The position numbers were made by a program, and so were the translations under genes. The notes beneath the pieces are model-generated. The model worked only from the letters and a program-made list of their open reading frames with translations, was not told where the DNA came from and ran no database searches. From contig CAIQGU010000120.1 in NCBI GenBank assembly GCA_903871435.1, forward strand, positions 1 through 12,533: DNA of 12,533 bases, given 5' to 3'. Positions 1 to 10,658 of this stretch are shown piece after piece. The DNA is from an uncultured Burkholderiales bacterium. Lineage in GTDB: Bacteria; Pseudomonadota; Gammaproteobacteria; Burkholderiales; Burkholderiaceae_F. Position 1 is the stretch's first letter; every line of letters begins with the position of its first letter.

Positions 1-239
1 GCTCCAATTTCTGCGTTGTCCAGTTCTCGGACTTTGGCAACCAGGCCGAGCATCCCGCTGGCGGATTCGAGATCATGGACAAAAGCCTGCGCCGGGAAAT
101 CTTCCTCGATGGCAAGCAGGCGGAGCATTTCAAGAACGATGTGGCCCGGCTCATCGACACCGAGCCCTCGCCCGATGAATTCGATGATTTCCTGGCCAAC
201 TACTCGGGTCTGATGACCCAGCCGGTCGCGCTGCACTGA
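1..239 (+). CDS. DUF3567 family protein, 3' part only
   Basis: The reading frame is open from base 3 to a TGA at 237-239 and gives 78 residues with no start codon, so the 5' end lies outside the window. The visible protein begins [10 protein letters not shown] and continues through [16 protein letters not shown], a central [19 protein letters not shown] stretch, and a C-terminus [10 protein letters not shown]. This matches the pattern I associate with DUF3567, a small (about 85-90 residue) family of unknown function in Burkholderiales, in which an (E)Ix[10 protein letters not shown] block and a GLM.QPV.LH end are typical. Only about ten N-terminal residues are probably missing. No signal peptide, membrane segment or catalytic motif is visible, so it is probably cytoplasmic. 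The metH start follows 110 bases downstream, behind its own possible -10 element, so the two genes may be transcribed separately. The family assignment is from memory of the motif pattern. Confidence 0.8.
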   Translation, partial: SNFCVVQFSDFGNQAEHPAGGFEIMDKSLRREIFLDGKQAEHFKNDVARLIDTEPSPDEFDDFLANYSGLMTQPVALH

Positions 240-244
240 CCCGC

Positions 245-260
245 GCCGGCAAGCGCCGGC
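245..260 (+). other. Short GC hairpin after the DUF3567 gene
   Basis: GCCGGC (245-250) and GCCGGC (255-260) are complementary and enclose the loop AAGC, starting six bases after the DUF3567 stop codon. The position suits a transcription end or attenuator. No T-run follows (the next bases are ACGCGCGC), so it is not a canonical intrinsic terminator. A Rho-dependent end or a chance GC stem are both possible. Confidence 0.3.
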
Positions 261-320
261 ACGCGCGCACAAAGGGCCCATGGCGTCACGGCGGCCGGCC
301 GTGCGCCCCAGGGCCTTCCG

Positions 321-326
321 TACAAT
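321..326 (+). promoter_or_regulatory. Possible metH promoter -10 element
   Basis: TACAAT at 321-326 matches five of six bases of the sigma-70 -10 consensus and stands out in very GC-rich surroundings. The hexamer at the usual 17-base spacing (298-303, GCCGTG) is a poor -35, so this would be a weak or activator-dependent promoter. It would place the RNA start near 332-335, with a leader of only about 15-18 bases before the metH ATG at 350. Confidence 0.4.
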
Positions 327-329
327 GCT

Positions 330-349
330 GGCAGAAGGGAAACCCTGCC
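330..349 (+). promoter_or_regulatory. Hairpin covering the metH ribosome binding site
   Basis: GGCA (330-333) pairs with TGCC (346-349), and GGG (337-339) pairs with CCC (343-345) around an AAA loop; GAA (334-336) bulges out. The Shine-Dalgarno-like AGAAGGGA (333-340) lies inside this structure, which ends exactly at the ATG. If transcribed, it would limit ribosome access to metH. If transcription starts at 332-335, as the -10 at 321-326 suggests, the first stem bases would be missing and the structure would be weaker. Confidence 0.35.
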
Positions 350-4084
<3,735 letters not shown>

Positions 4085-4086
4085 TC

Positions 4087-5166
4087 ATGTCCGCCGCCGT
4101 CAGCTTGAAAATGCGTTTGGCCAGGCAATGGCGCCTGGGAACGCCGCTACACCGTCAGCGCACGCGCGGCGCCTGCGCCGCGTTGATGCTGCCGGTATGC
4201 CTCGCAGCGGTGCTGACGGCAGGGTGCGCGCTGCACGCAAAAGACGGCGCAGGCACAGGCGGCGGTGCGGCTGACCGCACAGCCAACAGCACAGCCAACA
4301 GCACAGCCAACAGCACAGCCAACGGCGCCGCCGGCAGCGCGGCGCTGCATGCAAGCAGCCCGGCAGCGCTGGCCGATGCCATGGCCCGTCAGCCTATCGT
4401 GCTGCTGGGCGAGGTGCATGACAATGCGGCCCAGCACGCGCTGCGAGCGCAGGCCCTGCAGCGCCTGGTCGAGCGTGGTGCACGTCCGGCCATCGCCTTC
4501 GAGCAGATCGACCGTGACCGCCAGGGCGCCATCGACGCCATCCGTGCCGACGCCACTGCGGATTTGGCGACGCGGGCGGAGCGCATCGTCACCGAGGCGG
4601 GCGCCAAGGGCTGGGACTGGGCGCTGTACCGGCCCTATATCGTGATCGCCCTGCAAAACGGCCTGCCCATCGTGGGCGCCAACCTGTCTCGCGCCCAGGC
4701 CATGCGGGTAGCCACCGAGGGCTACGGGGCGGTCTTCGATGCATCGGAACGCGCGGCCCTGGGACTGGAGAATGTCGCGCCGGATATCGAGCGTGCGCAG
4801 GAATATGAGATCGAGCGGGGTCACTGCGGCCAGCTGCCCGCCGACTCCCTGCCCGCCATGGCCGGAGCACAGATTGCCCGCGATGCCGTGCTGGCACAGT
4901 CGATATCGCCGTATGCCGCGCGCGGTGTGGTCCTGCTTACGGGCAATGGCCATGCGCGGCGCGATATCGGCGTGTTGCGCCACCTGGCGCCGCGTGACCA
5001 GGAGCACGTGGTTGCCATCGGCCTGCTGGAAGACGATGGCAAGGCAGCCGATCACGCCGGTGATTTCGATGCCATTTTCGTCACGCCGGTACAGGCTCGC
5101 CCCGACCCCTGCGGAAATTTCCACCACACGCCCGTGCCCCCGGCTCCGGGTATTGGCACGCGCTGA
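4087..5166 (+). CDS. ChaN-like haem-binding lipoprotein (DUF399 type)
   Basis: This 359-residue protein begins with a basic stretch and a hydrophobic segment (about 29-45) ending in the lipobox LTAGC, with Cys47 as probable lipidation site, so it is likely an outer-membrane lipoprotein. After a low-complexity linker (about 50-95, containing TANS repeats at 65-80) comes the ChaN/Cofac_haem_bdg domain (about 98-335). It shows VLLGEVHDN with His111, AFEQIDRDRQ, GWDWALYRPYI, GHCGQLP (Cys247) and LLTGNGHARRDIG (about 284-294). Characterised ChaN proteins bind haem and are iron-regulated; haem binding here is inferred. ATG 4087 is preferred because GGGA (4078-4081) sits five bases upstream. ATG 4081, in the same frame, would overlap the metH stop as ATGA. 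ATG 4111 is also possible. The spacing suggests co-transcription or translational coupling with metH. The tail (336-359) is Pro/His-rich and unassigned. I see no clear Fur box next to it. Confidence 0.88.
   Translation: MSAAVSLKMRLARQWRLGTPLHRQRTRGACAALMLPVCLAAVLTAGCALHAKDGAGTGGGAADRTANSTANSTANSTANGAAGSAALHASSPAALADAMARQPIVLLGEVHDNAAQHALRAQALQRLVERGARPAIAFEQIDRDRQGAIDAIRADATADLATRAERIVTEAGAKGWDWALYRPYIVIALQNGLPIVGANLSRAQAMRVATEGYGAVFDASERAALGLENVAPDIERAQEYEIERGHCGQLPADSLPAMAGAQIARDAVLAQSISPYAARGVVLLTGNGHARRDIGVLRHLAPRDQEHVVAIGLLEDDGKAADHAGDFDAIFVTPVQARPDPCGNFHHTPVPPAPGIGTR
4279..4326 (+). repeat. Four tandem 12-base repeats encoding TANS
   Basis: ACAGCCAACAGC occurs three times perfectly in tandem (4279-4314), followed by a fourth copy with one A-to-G change (ACAGCCAACGGC, 4315-4326). 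Each unit is four codons (Thr-Ala-Asn-Ser, the last ending in Gly), so gain or loss of units would only change the length of the linker between the lipidated cysteine and the haem-binding domain. The near-identity at DNA level suggests recent slippage expansion. Confidence 0.95.
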
Positions 5167-5173
5167 GCAGGCA

Positions 5174-5209
5174 CCGGCGCCCGCCGGCTTCACCTTGCCG
5201 CGGCAAGGT
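5174..5209. terminator. Two GC-rich hairpins between convergent genes
   Basis: CCGGCG (5174-5179) pairs with CGCCGG (5182-5187), and directly after it ACCTTGCCGCGGCAAGGT (5192-5209) is a perfect 18-base palindrome whose last base is also the end of the minus-strand gene's stop codon. They lie in the 42-base gap between the lipoprotein gene and the GGDEF-EAL gene, which converge here. Position and symmetry suit a bidirectional transcription end. Neither strand has the T-run of a standard intrinsic terminator, so the terminator role is inferred. Confidence 0.4.
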
Positions 5210-7842
5210 CAGCGCGCGATGACGGTGTTGCCCTCCTGCAGCCTGCGGTCGAAGTCGACGATCGGCACCGGCCGCCCGAAGAGGTAACCCTGGAATTCCC
5301 GGCAACCCCGGCTGATCAGCAGCCGGAGTTGTTCCTGGGTCTCGACGCCTTCTGCTATCACGTCAAGGTTCAGGCTGCGCGCCATGGCGATGATGGTCTG
5401 GACGATGGTCAGATCGTTGCTGTCGACCGCGATGTCGCGCACGAAGGACTGGTCGATCTTCAACTGATGCAGGGGCAGCCGCTTGAGGTATTGCAACGAT
5501 GAATAGCCGGTGCCGAAGTCGTCCAGTGAGAACCGCACTCCGGTGCGACCCAGCGCCGTCATCGTGGCTATCGTTTCCTCCACTTTTTCCAGCAGCAGGC
5601 TTTCGGTCAACTCCAGCGTGAGCAGTCCCGGATTGATCGCGTGCGCCTCGACGGTCGACGCAACGGTATCGACGAAATCGGCGCGATGGAACTGCCGTGC
5701 GCTGACATTGACGCAGAGGGACAGCGCGGCAGTGGCCGGGTGGGATTCCCAAGCCTTGAGCTGGGCACAGGCCGTCTCCAGTACCCAATGGCCTATGGGC
5801 ACGATGAGATCCGTTTCCTCGGCCAGCGGGATGAACTCGGCGGGGGACACCATGCCCCGTTCCGGATGATTCCAGCGCAACAGGGCCTCGGCGCCGAACG
5901 GCCGGCCGGTACCGTCCACCTGGACCTGGAACCGCAATTCGAACTGCCGGCGTTCCAATGCCTGGCGCAACTCGCCCTCGAGGGCCGCCTTGGCGTTGAT
6001 GGCGTCCTGCATGCGTGGGTCGAAGAACCGCAACGCGTTGCGACCGCCTTTCTTGGCCTGGTACATGGCGATGTCCGCCTGCTTGAGCAACTCGTCCTGC
6101 GAGCTTGTGTTGCCGCTGAACAGGGTGGCGCCCAGGCTGGCGGTGCAGTGGCACTCGCCACTGGACAGCCAGTAGCTCGGGCGCAGTGCGGCCAGGATCT
6201 TGCTCGACGCTGTCTCGGTCTGCTGCGCGGCCTCCATGAGTTCGGTCGAAAGATCCTCCAGGATCACCACGAACTCGTCGCCGCCGAGTCGGCCTACCGA
6301 ATCGCTGGCGCGCACGTTCTCGCGCAGCCGCAGGGCAACCTGCTTGAGCAGGGCATCGCCCACCGAATGCCCCAGCGTGTCGTTGAGGGACTTGAAATTG
6401 TCCAGGTCGATGAACAGCAGCGCACCGTGCCGGCCGCTGCGTCCGCTGGTAGCAATGGCGTGCTGGAGGCGGTCGAGCAGCAGCCGCCGGTTGGGAAGGT
6501 CGGTCAGGTAATCGAAGAACGCGAGGCGGCGTATCTCGTCTTCCGAGGCGCGCTGCCGCGTGATGTCCATGAGAAACGCCAGCGTCAGGGGGCCGTCCTT
6601 GAGCATCAGGCGCTTGGCCGTGACGTGCATGGGGAACTGCGTGCCGTCCGCCCGCAGGCCGACGGATTCATACACGGAAGGCTCCGTATCCGACGTCAGC
6701 CGCCGGCGGTACCGCTCCGTAACGTCGGCACGGCATTGGGGCGCAACCTGCTCGAGGAGGGGCCGCCCGCAAACGTCGTCGGCACGGGCATAGCCGAACA
6801 TCTCGAGGTAGACCGCGTTGACATTGACGGTGATGCCGTCGCGCGCAAACACCATGCCGATGGGGGACTGTTCGATGATGGCGCGCAGGCGCATTTCGCT
6901 TTCCCGCAGCGAATCCTCGGCGCGCTTGCGCTCGGTGATGTCGCGCGAGGAATTGAACAGCACGGGGCTGCCATCGAGTTCCAGGGGATAGCCGCTGACC
7001 TCGACGTCAAGGCAGCTGCCATCCTTGCGGCGATGGCGTGTCTCGAACAGCGACCGTTCCTTGCGGGCGAACTGACGCTCTAGCGTTGCGCGTAGAGCCT
7101 CTGCGTCCTGCTGGGCATCCCATTGGGCCACGTTCATGCCCACCATCTCGGCCCGCGAGTAGCCCAGCATCCGGCAAAAGGAGTCGCTGGCTTCCAGCAG
7201 GTTGCCGGCGGTGTCCAGGATGTGGATGCCGTCGCTGGCATTGCGCAGCAAGGCGACGTTCTTTTCGCTCTCGCGCTTGAGTATGGCGCGCGCTGCCTCG
7301 TGCTCCTCACGCGATCGCAGCGTCTGGATGCCGAAGGCCAGGTCGTCGGCCAGCTGCTCGAGCAGCTTGACTTCCTCCGGGCCATAGGCAAATGGCTCGG
7401 CCGCATAGATGATGAAAACAGCGAAAACGCCGCCACGGCCGATCAGTGGCAGCGATATGGACGCCTGGTAGCCGCGTTGCCGGGCGGCTTCCTGCCACGG
7501 CAGCGTACTGGGGTTGGTGAGGAAGTCCTGAACGACGACGGTTTTGCCGCCGCGCACCGCTGCTCCCGTCGGTCCCGCGCCGCGCAGGGCGTCTCCCCAC
7601 GAGATCTGGGCGGTATCGAGGTAGCCGTCTTCGTGCCCAAACTGGGCAAGTGGATGGATGCTGTGGTCCGCATCGTGCTGAACCGCACCTACCCAGGACA
7701 TCCGGTAACCACCGGTTTCGACAGCCAGGCGGCAGACCGCGGACAACAAATCCTGCTCGTTCTGCGCATGCACGAGCAGCGCATCAGCCTTGCTGAGCAG
7801 TTGAAAGGCGCGCGCCAGCCGCGCCTCGGTTCCATCGGCCAT
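5209..7842 (-). CDS. GAF-PAS-PAS-GGDEF-EAL cyclic-di-GMP protein
   Basis: This 877-residue protein has no signal peptide or membrane segment and is probably cytoplasmic. Domains in order: GAF (about 8-178, with VVVQDF, SISLPLIGRGGVFAV and a FAYGPEEVKLLEQLADDLAFGI end), PAS (about 190-305, ending NSSRDITERKRAED), PAS (about 315-430, starting IIEQSPIGMVF), GGDEF (about 437-608) and EAL (about 617-870). The cyclase half keeps FIDLDNFK, NDTLGH, GGDEF at 520-524 and the inhibitory RxxD site (Arg511-Asp514). The phosphodiesterase half keeps EALLRW (Glu652-Leu654), NVSARQF, ELTES, DDFGTGYSSL (Asp774-Asp775), KIDQSF (Lys795) and EGVET (Glu831). Both reactions, synthesis and hydrolysis of c-di-GMP, are therefore possible. 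In such tandem proteins GGDEF often acts as a GTP sensor for the EAL; which activity dominates cannot be read from sequence. The input ligand is unknown. ATG 7842 has only a weak GGA upstream. Confidence 0.95.
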   Translation of the reverse strand: MADGTEARLARAFQLLSKADALLVHAQNEQDLLSAVCRLAVETGGYRMSWVGAVQHDADHSIHPLAQFGHEDGYLDTAQISWGDALRGAGPTGAAVRGGKTVVVQDFLTNPSTLPWQEAARQRGYQASISLPLIGRGGVFAVFIIYAAEPFAYGPEEVKLLEQLADDLAFGIQTLRSREEHEAARAILKRESEKNVALLRNASDGIHILDTAGNLLEASDSFCRMLGYSRAEMVGMNVAQWDAQQDAEALRATLERQFARKERSLFETRHRRKDGSCLDVEVSGYPLELDGSPVLFNSSRDITERKRAEDSLRESEMRLRAIIEQSPIGMVFARDGITVNVNAVYLEMFGYARADDVCGRPLLEQVAPQCRADVTERYRRRLTSDTEPSVYESVGLRADGTQFPMHVTAKRLMLKDGPLTLAFLMDITRQRASEDEIRRLAFFDYLTDLPNRRLLLDRLQHAIATSGRSGRHGALLFIDLDNFKSLNDTLGHSVGDALLKQVALRLRENVRASDSVGRLGGDEFVVILEDLSTELMEAAQQTETASSKILAALRPSYWLSSGECHCTASLGATLFSGNTSSQDELLKQADIAMYQAKKGGRNALRFFDPRMQDAINAKAALEGELRQALERRQFELRFQVQVDGTGRPFGAEALLRWNHPERGMVSPAEFIPLAEETDLIVPIGHWVLETACAQLKAWESHPATAALSLCVNVSARQFHRADFVDTVASTVEAHAINPGLLTLELTESLLLEKVEETIATMTALGRTGVRFSLDDFGTGYSSLQYLKRLPLHQLKIDQSFVRDIAVDSNDLTIVQTIIAMARSLNLDVIAEGVETQEQLRLLISRGCREFQGYLFGRPVPIVDFDRRLQEGNTVIAR

Positions 7843-8014
7843 CGTCTGTTCCGTTCACGCCACGATACTTAGCCGCCATTGCGTCACGCACGGCTACCGG
7901 CGAAGTCGAGTTTATGCGCACTGCTGGTCTTTGGGTGGTTCCAATACGCCCGATTGCACCCCGGGATATTTATGATTGCCGCGCGCAGTTTCGCGCATAG
8001 CGTGGGCCCGATTG
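7843..8014. other. Intergenic region upstream of the GGDEF-EAL gene
   Basis: These 172 bases separate two minus-strand genes and are more AT-rich than the coding sequence around them, so they may hold the promoter of the GGDEF-EAL gene. I find no -35/-10 pair with good spacing on the minus strand. TGCGTCACGCA (7880-7890) is a perfect inverted repeat around a central C, centred about 43 bases before the ATG, and could be a regulator site. GCGCG (7981-7985) and CGCGC (7992-7996) could form a short hairpin after the rarD stop, without a T-run. No gene is supported here. Confidence 0.35.
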
Positions 8015-8920
8015 TCAGGACGTGGTGCTATCGGGCTGTGGCGCGCTTGCCGGCCGCTGCCAGGCGAACCAGGCGCTTTCCGCGGCATACACCACCAATG
8101 CCACCCATATGAGCCCAAAGCCGGCAGCCTTGTGCGGGTCGAAGACCTCGTGGAAGACGTAGATCCCGATCAGCCATTGCAGGGTGGGCGCCAGATACTG
8201 CAGAACGCCGCTGAGTGAAAACGGAATACGCCGCACCCCGGCGGCATACAGCAGTAGCGGCGCGGTGGTGGCCGGCCCGGCCAATACCAGCAACAGTTGC
8301 AGGTTCACGGGGGCGGTCGCAAAGCCCAACCTTCCTTGCTGGCCCAGCCAGATCACGTAGGCGAGCGCCAGCGGCGCGAGCAACGCCGTTTCGACGGTGA
8401 AGCCCTCGAGCGCGCCCAGCGGTGCGGTCTTGCGCAAAAGGCCGTACAGCGAAAAACTCAGCGCCAGCGCCAGGCCGATCCACGGCGGTGATCCGGCCAG
8501 CCAGGTAAGCCACGCCACGCCTACCGCGGCGATCAGCAAAGCCAACTTCTGCGCGGTGCGCAATTTTTCGCGGAAGAAGAAGGCACCGATGACCACATTG
8601 ACCAGCGGGTTCATGAAATACCCCAGGCTGGCGTCGACCGTGTGGCCGGCATTGACGGCCCAGATGTAGAGCACCCAGTTGAACGATATGAGGCTCGCCG
8701 TGACGGCAAAGCGGACCAGCATCCGCGGTTGCGCCAGCGCTGGACGTATCCAGGCCAGACGGCGCAAGCCCACCAGCAGGATGACCATGGTCACCAGCGA
8801 CCAGAGTATCCGGTTGGCGAGTATCTCGGGCGTGGCGATCGCGCCCAGCAGGCGCAGGTAAAGGGGAAGCAAGCCCCAGAGCAGATAAGCCCCAAGGGCG
8901 TAGGCGATGCCGGCATTCAT
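8015..8920 (-). CDS. rarD: RarD-type EamA family permease
   Basis: This 301-residue, strongly hydrophobic protein (about ten membrane segments as two EamA repeats, roughly 3-138 and 148-285) closely follows the RarD pattern. It has AYLLWGLLPLYL near 11-22, EILANRILWS (32-41), NWVLYIWAVN (81-90), SLGYFMNPLVNV (98-109), FSLYGLLRK (156-164) and QYLAPT (241-246). E. coli RarD is about the same length. RarD proteins are annotated as chloramphenicol-sensitivity permeases of the drug/metabolite transporter superfamily; the true substrate is not established, and transport out of the cytoplasm is inferred. ATG 8920 is supported by GGGA eight bases upstream on the minus strand. A polar tail (288-301) follows the last helix. 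The gene lies 75 bases downstream of the diguanylate cyclase gene and 172 bases upstream of the GGDEF-EAL gene, so it may be transcribed with the former. Confidence 0.92.
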   Translation of the reverse strand: MNAGIAYALGAYLLWGLLPLYLRLLGAIATPEILANRILWSLVTMVILLVGLRRLAWIRPALAQPRMLVRFAVTASLISFNWVLYIWAVNAGHTVDASLGYFMNPLVNVVIGAFFFREKLRTAQKLALLIAAVGVAWLTWLAGSPPWIGLALALSFSLYGLLRKTAPLGALEGFTVETALLAPLALAYVIWLGQQGRLGFATAPVNLQLLLVLAGPATTAPLLLYAAGVRRIPFSLSGVLQYLAPTLQWLIGIYVFHEVFDPHKAAGFGLIWVALVVYAAESAWFAWQRPASAPQPDSTTS

Positions 8921-8995
8921 GTGAATTTCCCGCTCCGCCGTGGGCGAGCGTTCTCGTTAAAGGTCCTTGCGGGATGAAGGGGGCTGCCAGCGCCC

Positions 8996-10261
8996 TCAGC
9001 CGGCCGACAGCGCCAGCGAAATCTGGTCTTCGCGACCGGCCACCATGGTGCGGTTGCGCCCCTGCTTCTTGGCATTGAGCAACGCTTCATCGGCCCGGCG
9101 GAGTAACGCGTCGGCCGATTCGGTGAAGTCCCACGTGGCCACGCCCGCGGAAAACGTCTGGCTGTCGGGCAGCAGCGGGCGCAGGCGGTCGATGAGCTGA
9201 CAGGCCTGTTCAGCATCGCAGCTGGGCAGCACCAGCGTGAACTCCTCGCCGCCGTAGCGCACCAGGGTATCGGTGGGCCGCAGCTGTTTGCGCCAGGCCT
9301 GCGCCGCGGTGCGCAGCAGGGAATCGCCGCCCGCGTGCCCGCGCCGGCTGTTGTAGCGCTTGAAGAAGTCCAGGTCGAGCATGGCTACGGTGAGGATCTT
9401 GCCGTCGCGCTTGCCGCGCGCCATTTCGACCGGCAGGTTTTCGTCCAGGCCGCGCCGGTTGGTGATGCCCGTAAGCGGGTCGGTGCGCAGCAGCTGGCCC
9501 ATCACGCCGATGGCAACCCGGCTTTCGTGCCGGGTGCGCTTGACCAGGGCCGCCAGAATGGCGCCCAGCAGCAGCGCCACCGCGCTGGCTGCCGTGACCA
9601 CGCCCGCGGCCAGCTGGCTCGTGGTGTAACCGTAGAAGGTGGCGTGGTCGGCGCTGGCCTGGACCGCGGCCCGCAAGGTGCCTTGTGCGGCATCCACGGC
9701 AGCAAGGTAGGCGGCATCGGACGCCGTTCCGCCGTTGCCGGCCGGGGTGGCCACAGCCGCTTTGGGGACTGCGACGGTCGCGGCGGAACTATTGGCAGCT
9801 GCCCCGCCAGCGCCCTCCGGGCCGTCGGCCGGAGGCGGGAGCGCAACGGCCCCGCGCAGCACGCCCATGGCGCTGTCGAGCTTTGCCAGGGCGGCTCGTG
9901 CTTCGGCCGGCAGGTTGCGGGCCTGGCCATCGGCAACGCGCTTTTCCCACTCCGTCCGGTCGTCGTCGGTCGCGCGCAGCGCGTCGCGGAGCTGGCTGTC
10001 CACAATGGGCACGCGCGCGCCGGGTTGCGCGCCCAGTTCCTGCAGGGCGCGCAGTCTCGAGGCCAGGCTCTGGGCGTCGAAGGCCAGTTGCGACAAGGCC
10101 AGGGCGTCTTCGTTCTGGCGTTGTACCTCGTGGTCGTGTTGCAGCTCGAAAACGGAAGCAGCGATGGCCAGCGCCAGCATCAGGAGCGCGCCACCACCCA
10201 CGCCGATGAGCGTGGCGATGCCGGGCAGGCGCGGCGGCTCGGGTATCGTCAGATCCCCCAT
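8996..10261 (-). CDS. Membrane-bound diguanylate cyclase (GGEEF)
   Basis: This 421-residue protein has a first membrane helix at about 17-38, a largely periplasmic region (about 39-218), a second helix (about 219-241) and a cytoplasmic GGDEF domain (about 252-412). The catalytic loop is GGEEF (337-341). Metal and substrate residues are visible in LDLDFFKRYN (295-304) and GHAGGD (308-313), and the product-inhibition site RPTD (Arg328-Asp331) is present, so it should make c-di-GMP from two GTP with feedback control. The usual ND after FKxx is NS here (Asn304-Ser305), a mild deviation. The periplasmic part resembles no sensor domain I recognise: an alpha-helical, Ala/Arg/Glu-rich half, then an Ala/Pro/Gly linker (about 138-180), then a short helix. 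Its ATG overlaps the 3' end of the DUF1840 gene by 13 bases, with GGA eight bases upstream, so translational coupling is likely. Confidence 0.95.
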   Translation of the reverse strand: MGDLTIPEPPRLPGIATLIGVGGGALLMLALAIAASVFELQHDHEVQRQNEDALALSQLAFDAQSLASRLRALQELGAQPGARVPIVDSQLRDALRATDDDRTEWEKRVADGQARNLPAEARAALAKLDSAMGVLRGAVALPPPADGPEGAGGAAANSSAATVAVPKAAVATPAGNGGTASDAAYLAAVDAAQGTLRAAVQASADHATFYGYTTSQLAAGVVTAASAVALLLGAILAALVKRTRHESRVAIGVMGQLLRTDPLTGITNRRGLDENLPVEMARGKRDGKILTVAMLDLDFFKRYNSRRGHAGGDSLLRTAAQAWRKQLRPTDTLVRYGGEEFTLVLPSCDAEQACQLIDRLRPLLPDSQTFSAGVATWDFTESADALLRRADEALLNAKKQGRNRTMVAGREDQISLALSAG

Positions 10262-10551
10262 GTAACGTCCACTTGGCGGCGGCGCGCGGCACGCAGCATT
10301 TCCATGAGCGGGTAGGCCCGCTGCCGCAGGCCCACCGGCGCCGGCTGTGACGGGTCAGCGTCTGTTGCGCCCGCCGCGGGTTCGAGCGCCACCGCGGCCT
10401 CCAGGGCTGCCAGCGCTGCGTCTATCTGGTCATTACCGATGACGCCGCGTTCGGTCAGCGGCTTGCCCATGATGGCCAGCAGCCGTCCGGCGTTCTCGGA
10501 TTGCATGAGGATCTCGCTGGCTGCCCGCGAACGGAACATCAGCAGTGCCAT
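10249..10551 (-). CDS. DUF1840 family protein
   Basis: The product is 100 residues from ATG 10551. It begins MALLMFRSRAASEILMQSE, contains GRLLAIMGKPLTERGVI and an Ala-rich helix (IDAALAALEAAVAL), and ends QRAYPLMEMLRAARRRQVDVTWGI. This is the DUF1840 pattern as I know it: a small betaproteobacterial family with an M..F.S.A...I.M start, a variable middle and a conserved QRAYPLLEMLRAA...VDV.W end. Function is unknown; no signal peptide or membrane segment is seen, so it is probably cytoplasmic. An upstream in-frame ATG at 10599 would add 16 residues of Pro/Arg-rich sequence not typical of the family, whereas ATG 10551 has GGAG eight bases upstream, so I choose the shorter form. The stop lies inside the diguanylate cyclase gene (13-base overlap), so the two form an operon. 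Confidence 0.85.
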   Translation of the reverse strand: MALLMFRSRAASEILMQSENAGRLLAIMGKPLTERGVIGNDQIDAALAALEAAVALEPAAGATDADPSQPAPVGLRQRAYPLMEMLRAARRRQVDVTWGI

Positions 10552-10628
10552 CGGGGATCTCCGGGGGGGCGGCGGGTGATTTGCACGGGTTTCCCGCATG
10601 TGCCGGCGGGCGTGTGAACAATCCCGGC

Positions 10629-10634
10629 ATTGTA
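10629..10634 (-). promoter_or_regulatory. Possible -10 for the DUF1840-cyclase operon
   Basis: Read on the minus strand, 10634-10629 is TACAAT, the same hexamer seen before metH. The bases at 17-base spacing (10657-10652, GGAAAA) are a poor -35. The start would leave a leader of about 70 bases before ATG 10551. It lies in the divergent region shared with the THX gene. Confidence 0.3.
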
Positions 10635-10658
10635 GTGGCCCCCGCGCGATATTTTCCC

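Noticed and set aside
240..349. Search for a SAH, SAM or cobalamin riboswitch before metH.
   Set aside because: The leader is short and none of the conserved cores that I know of these classes is visible; only a small hairpin at the start site remains.
4147..5193. Minus-strand 348-codon frame opposite the ChaN-like gene, with a Cys-Ala-Val repeat section.
   Set aside because: It is antisense to a gene with clear family motifs, and its repeats are just the reverse of the TANS-coding repeat.
5641..7083. Plus-strand 480-codon frame opposite the GGDEF-EAL gene, with smaller ones at 7123-7872.
   Set aside because: No domain-like sequence; the opposite strand encodes intact GGDEF and EAL motifs. 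Shadow of codon bias.
9335..10315. Plus-strand 326-codon frame opposite the diguanylate cyclase gene.
   Set aside because: Low-complexity Gly/Arg/Ala/Gln composition, no ribosome binding site of note, antisense to a clear gene.
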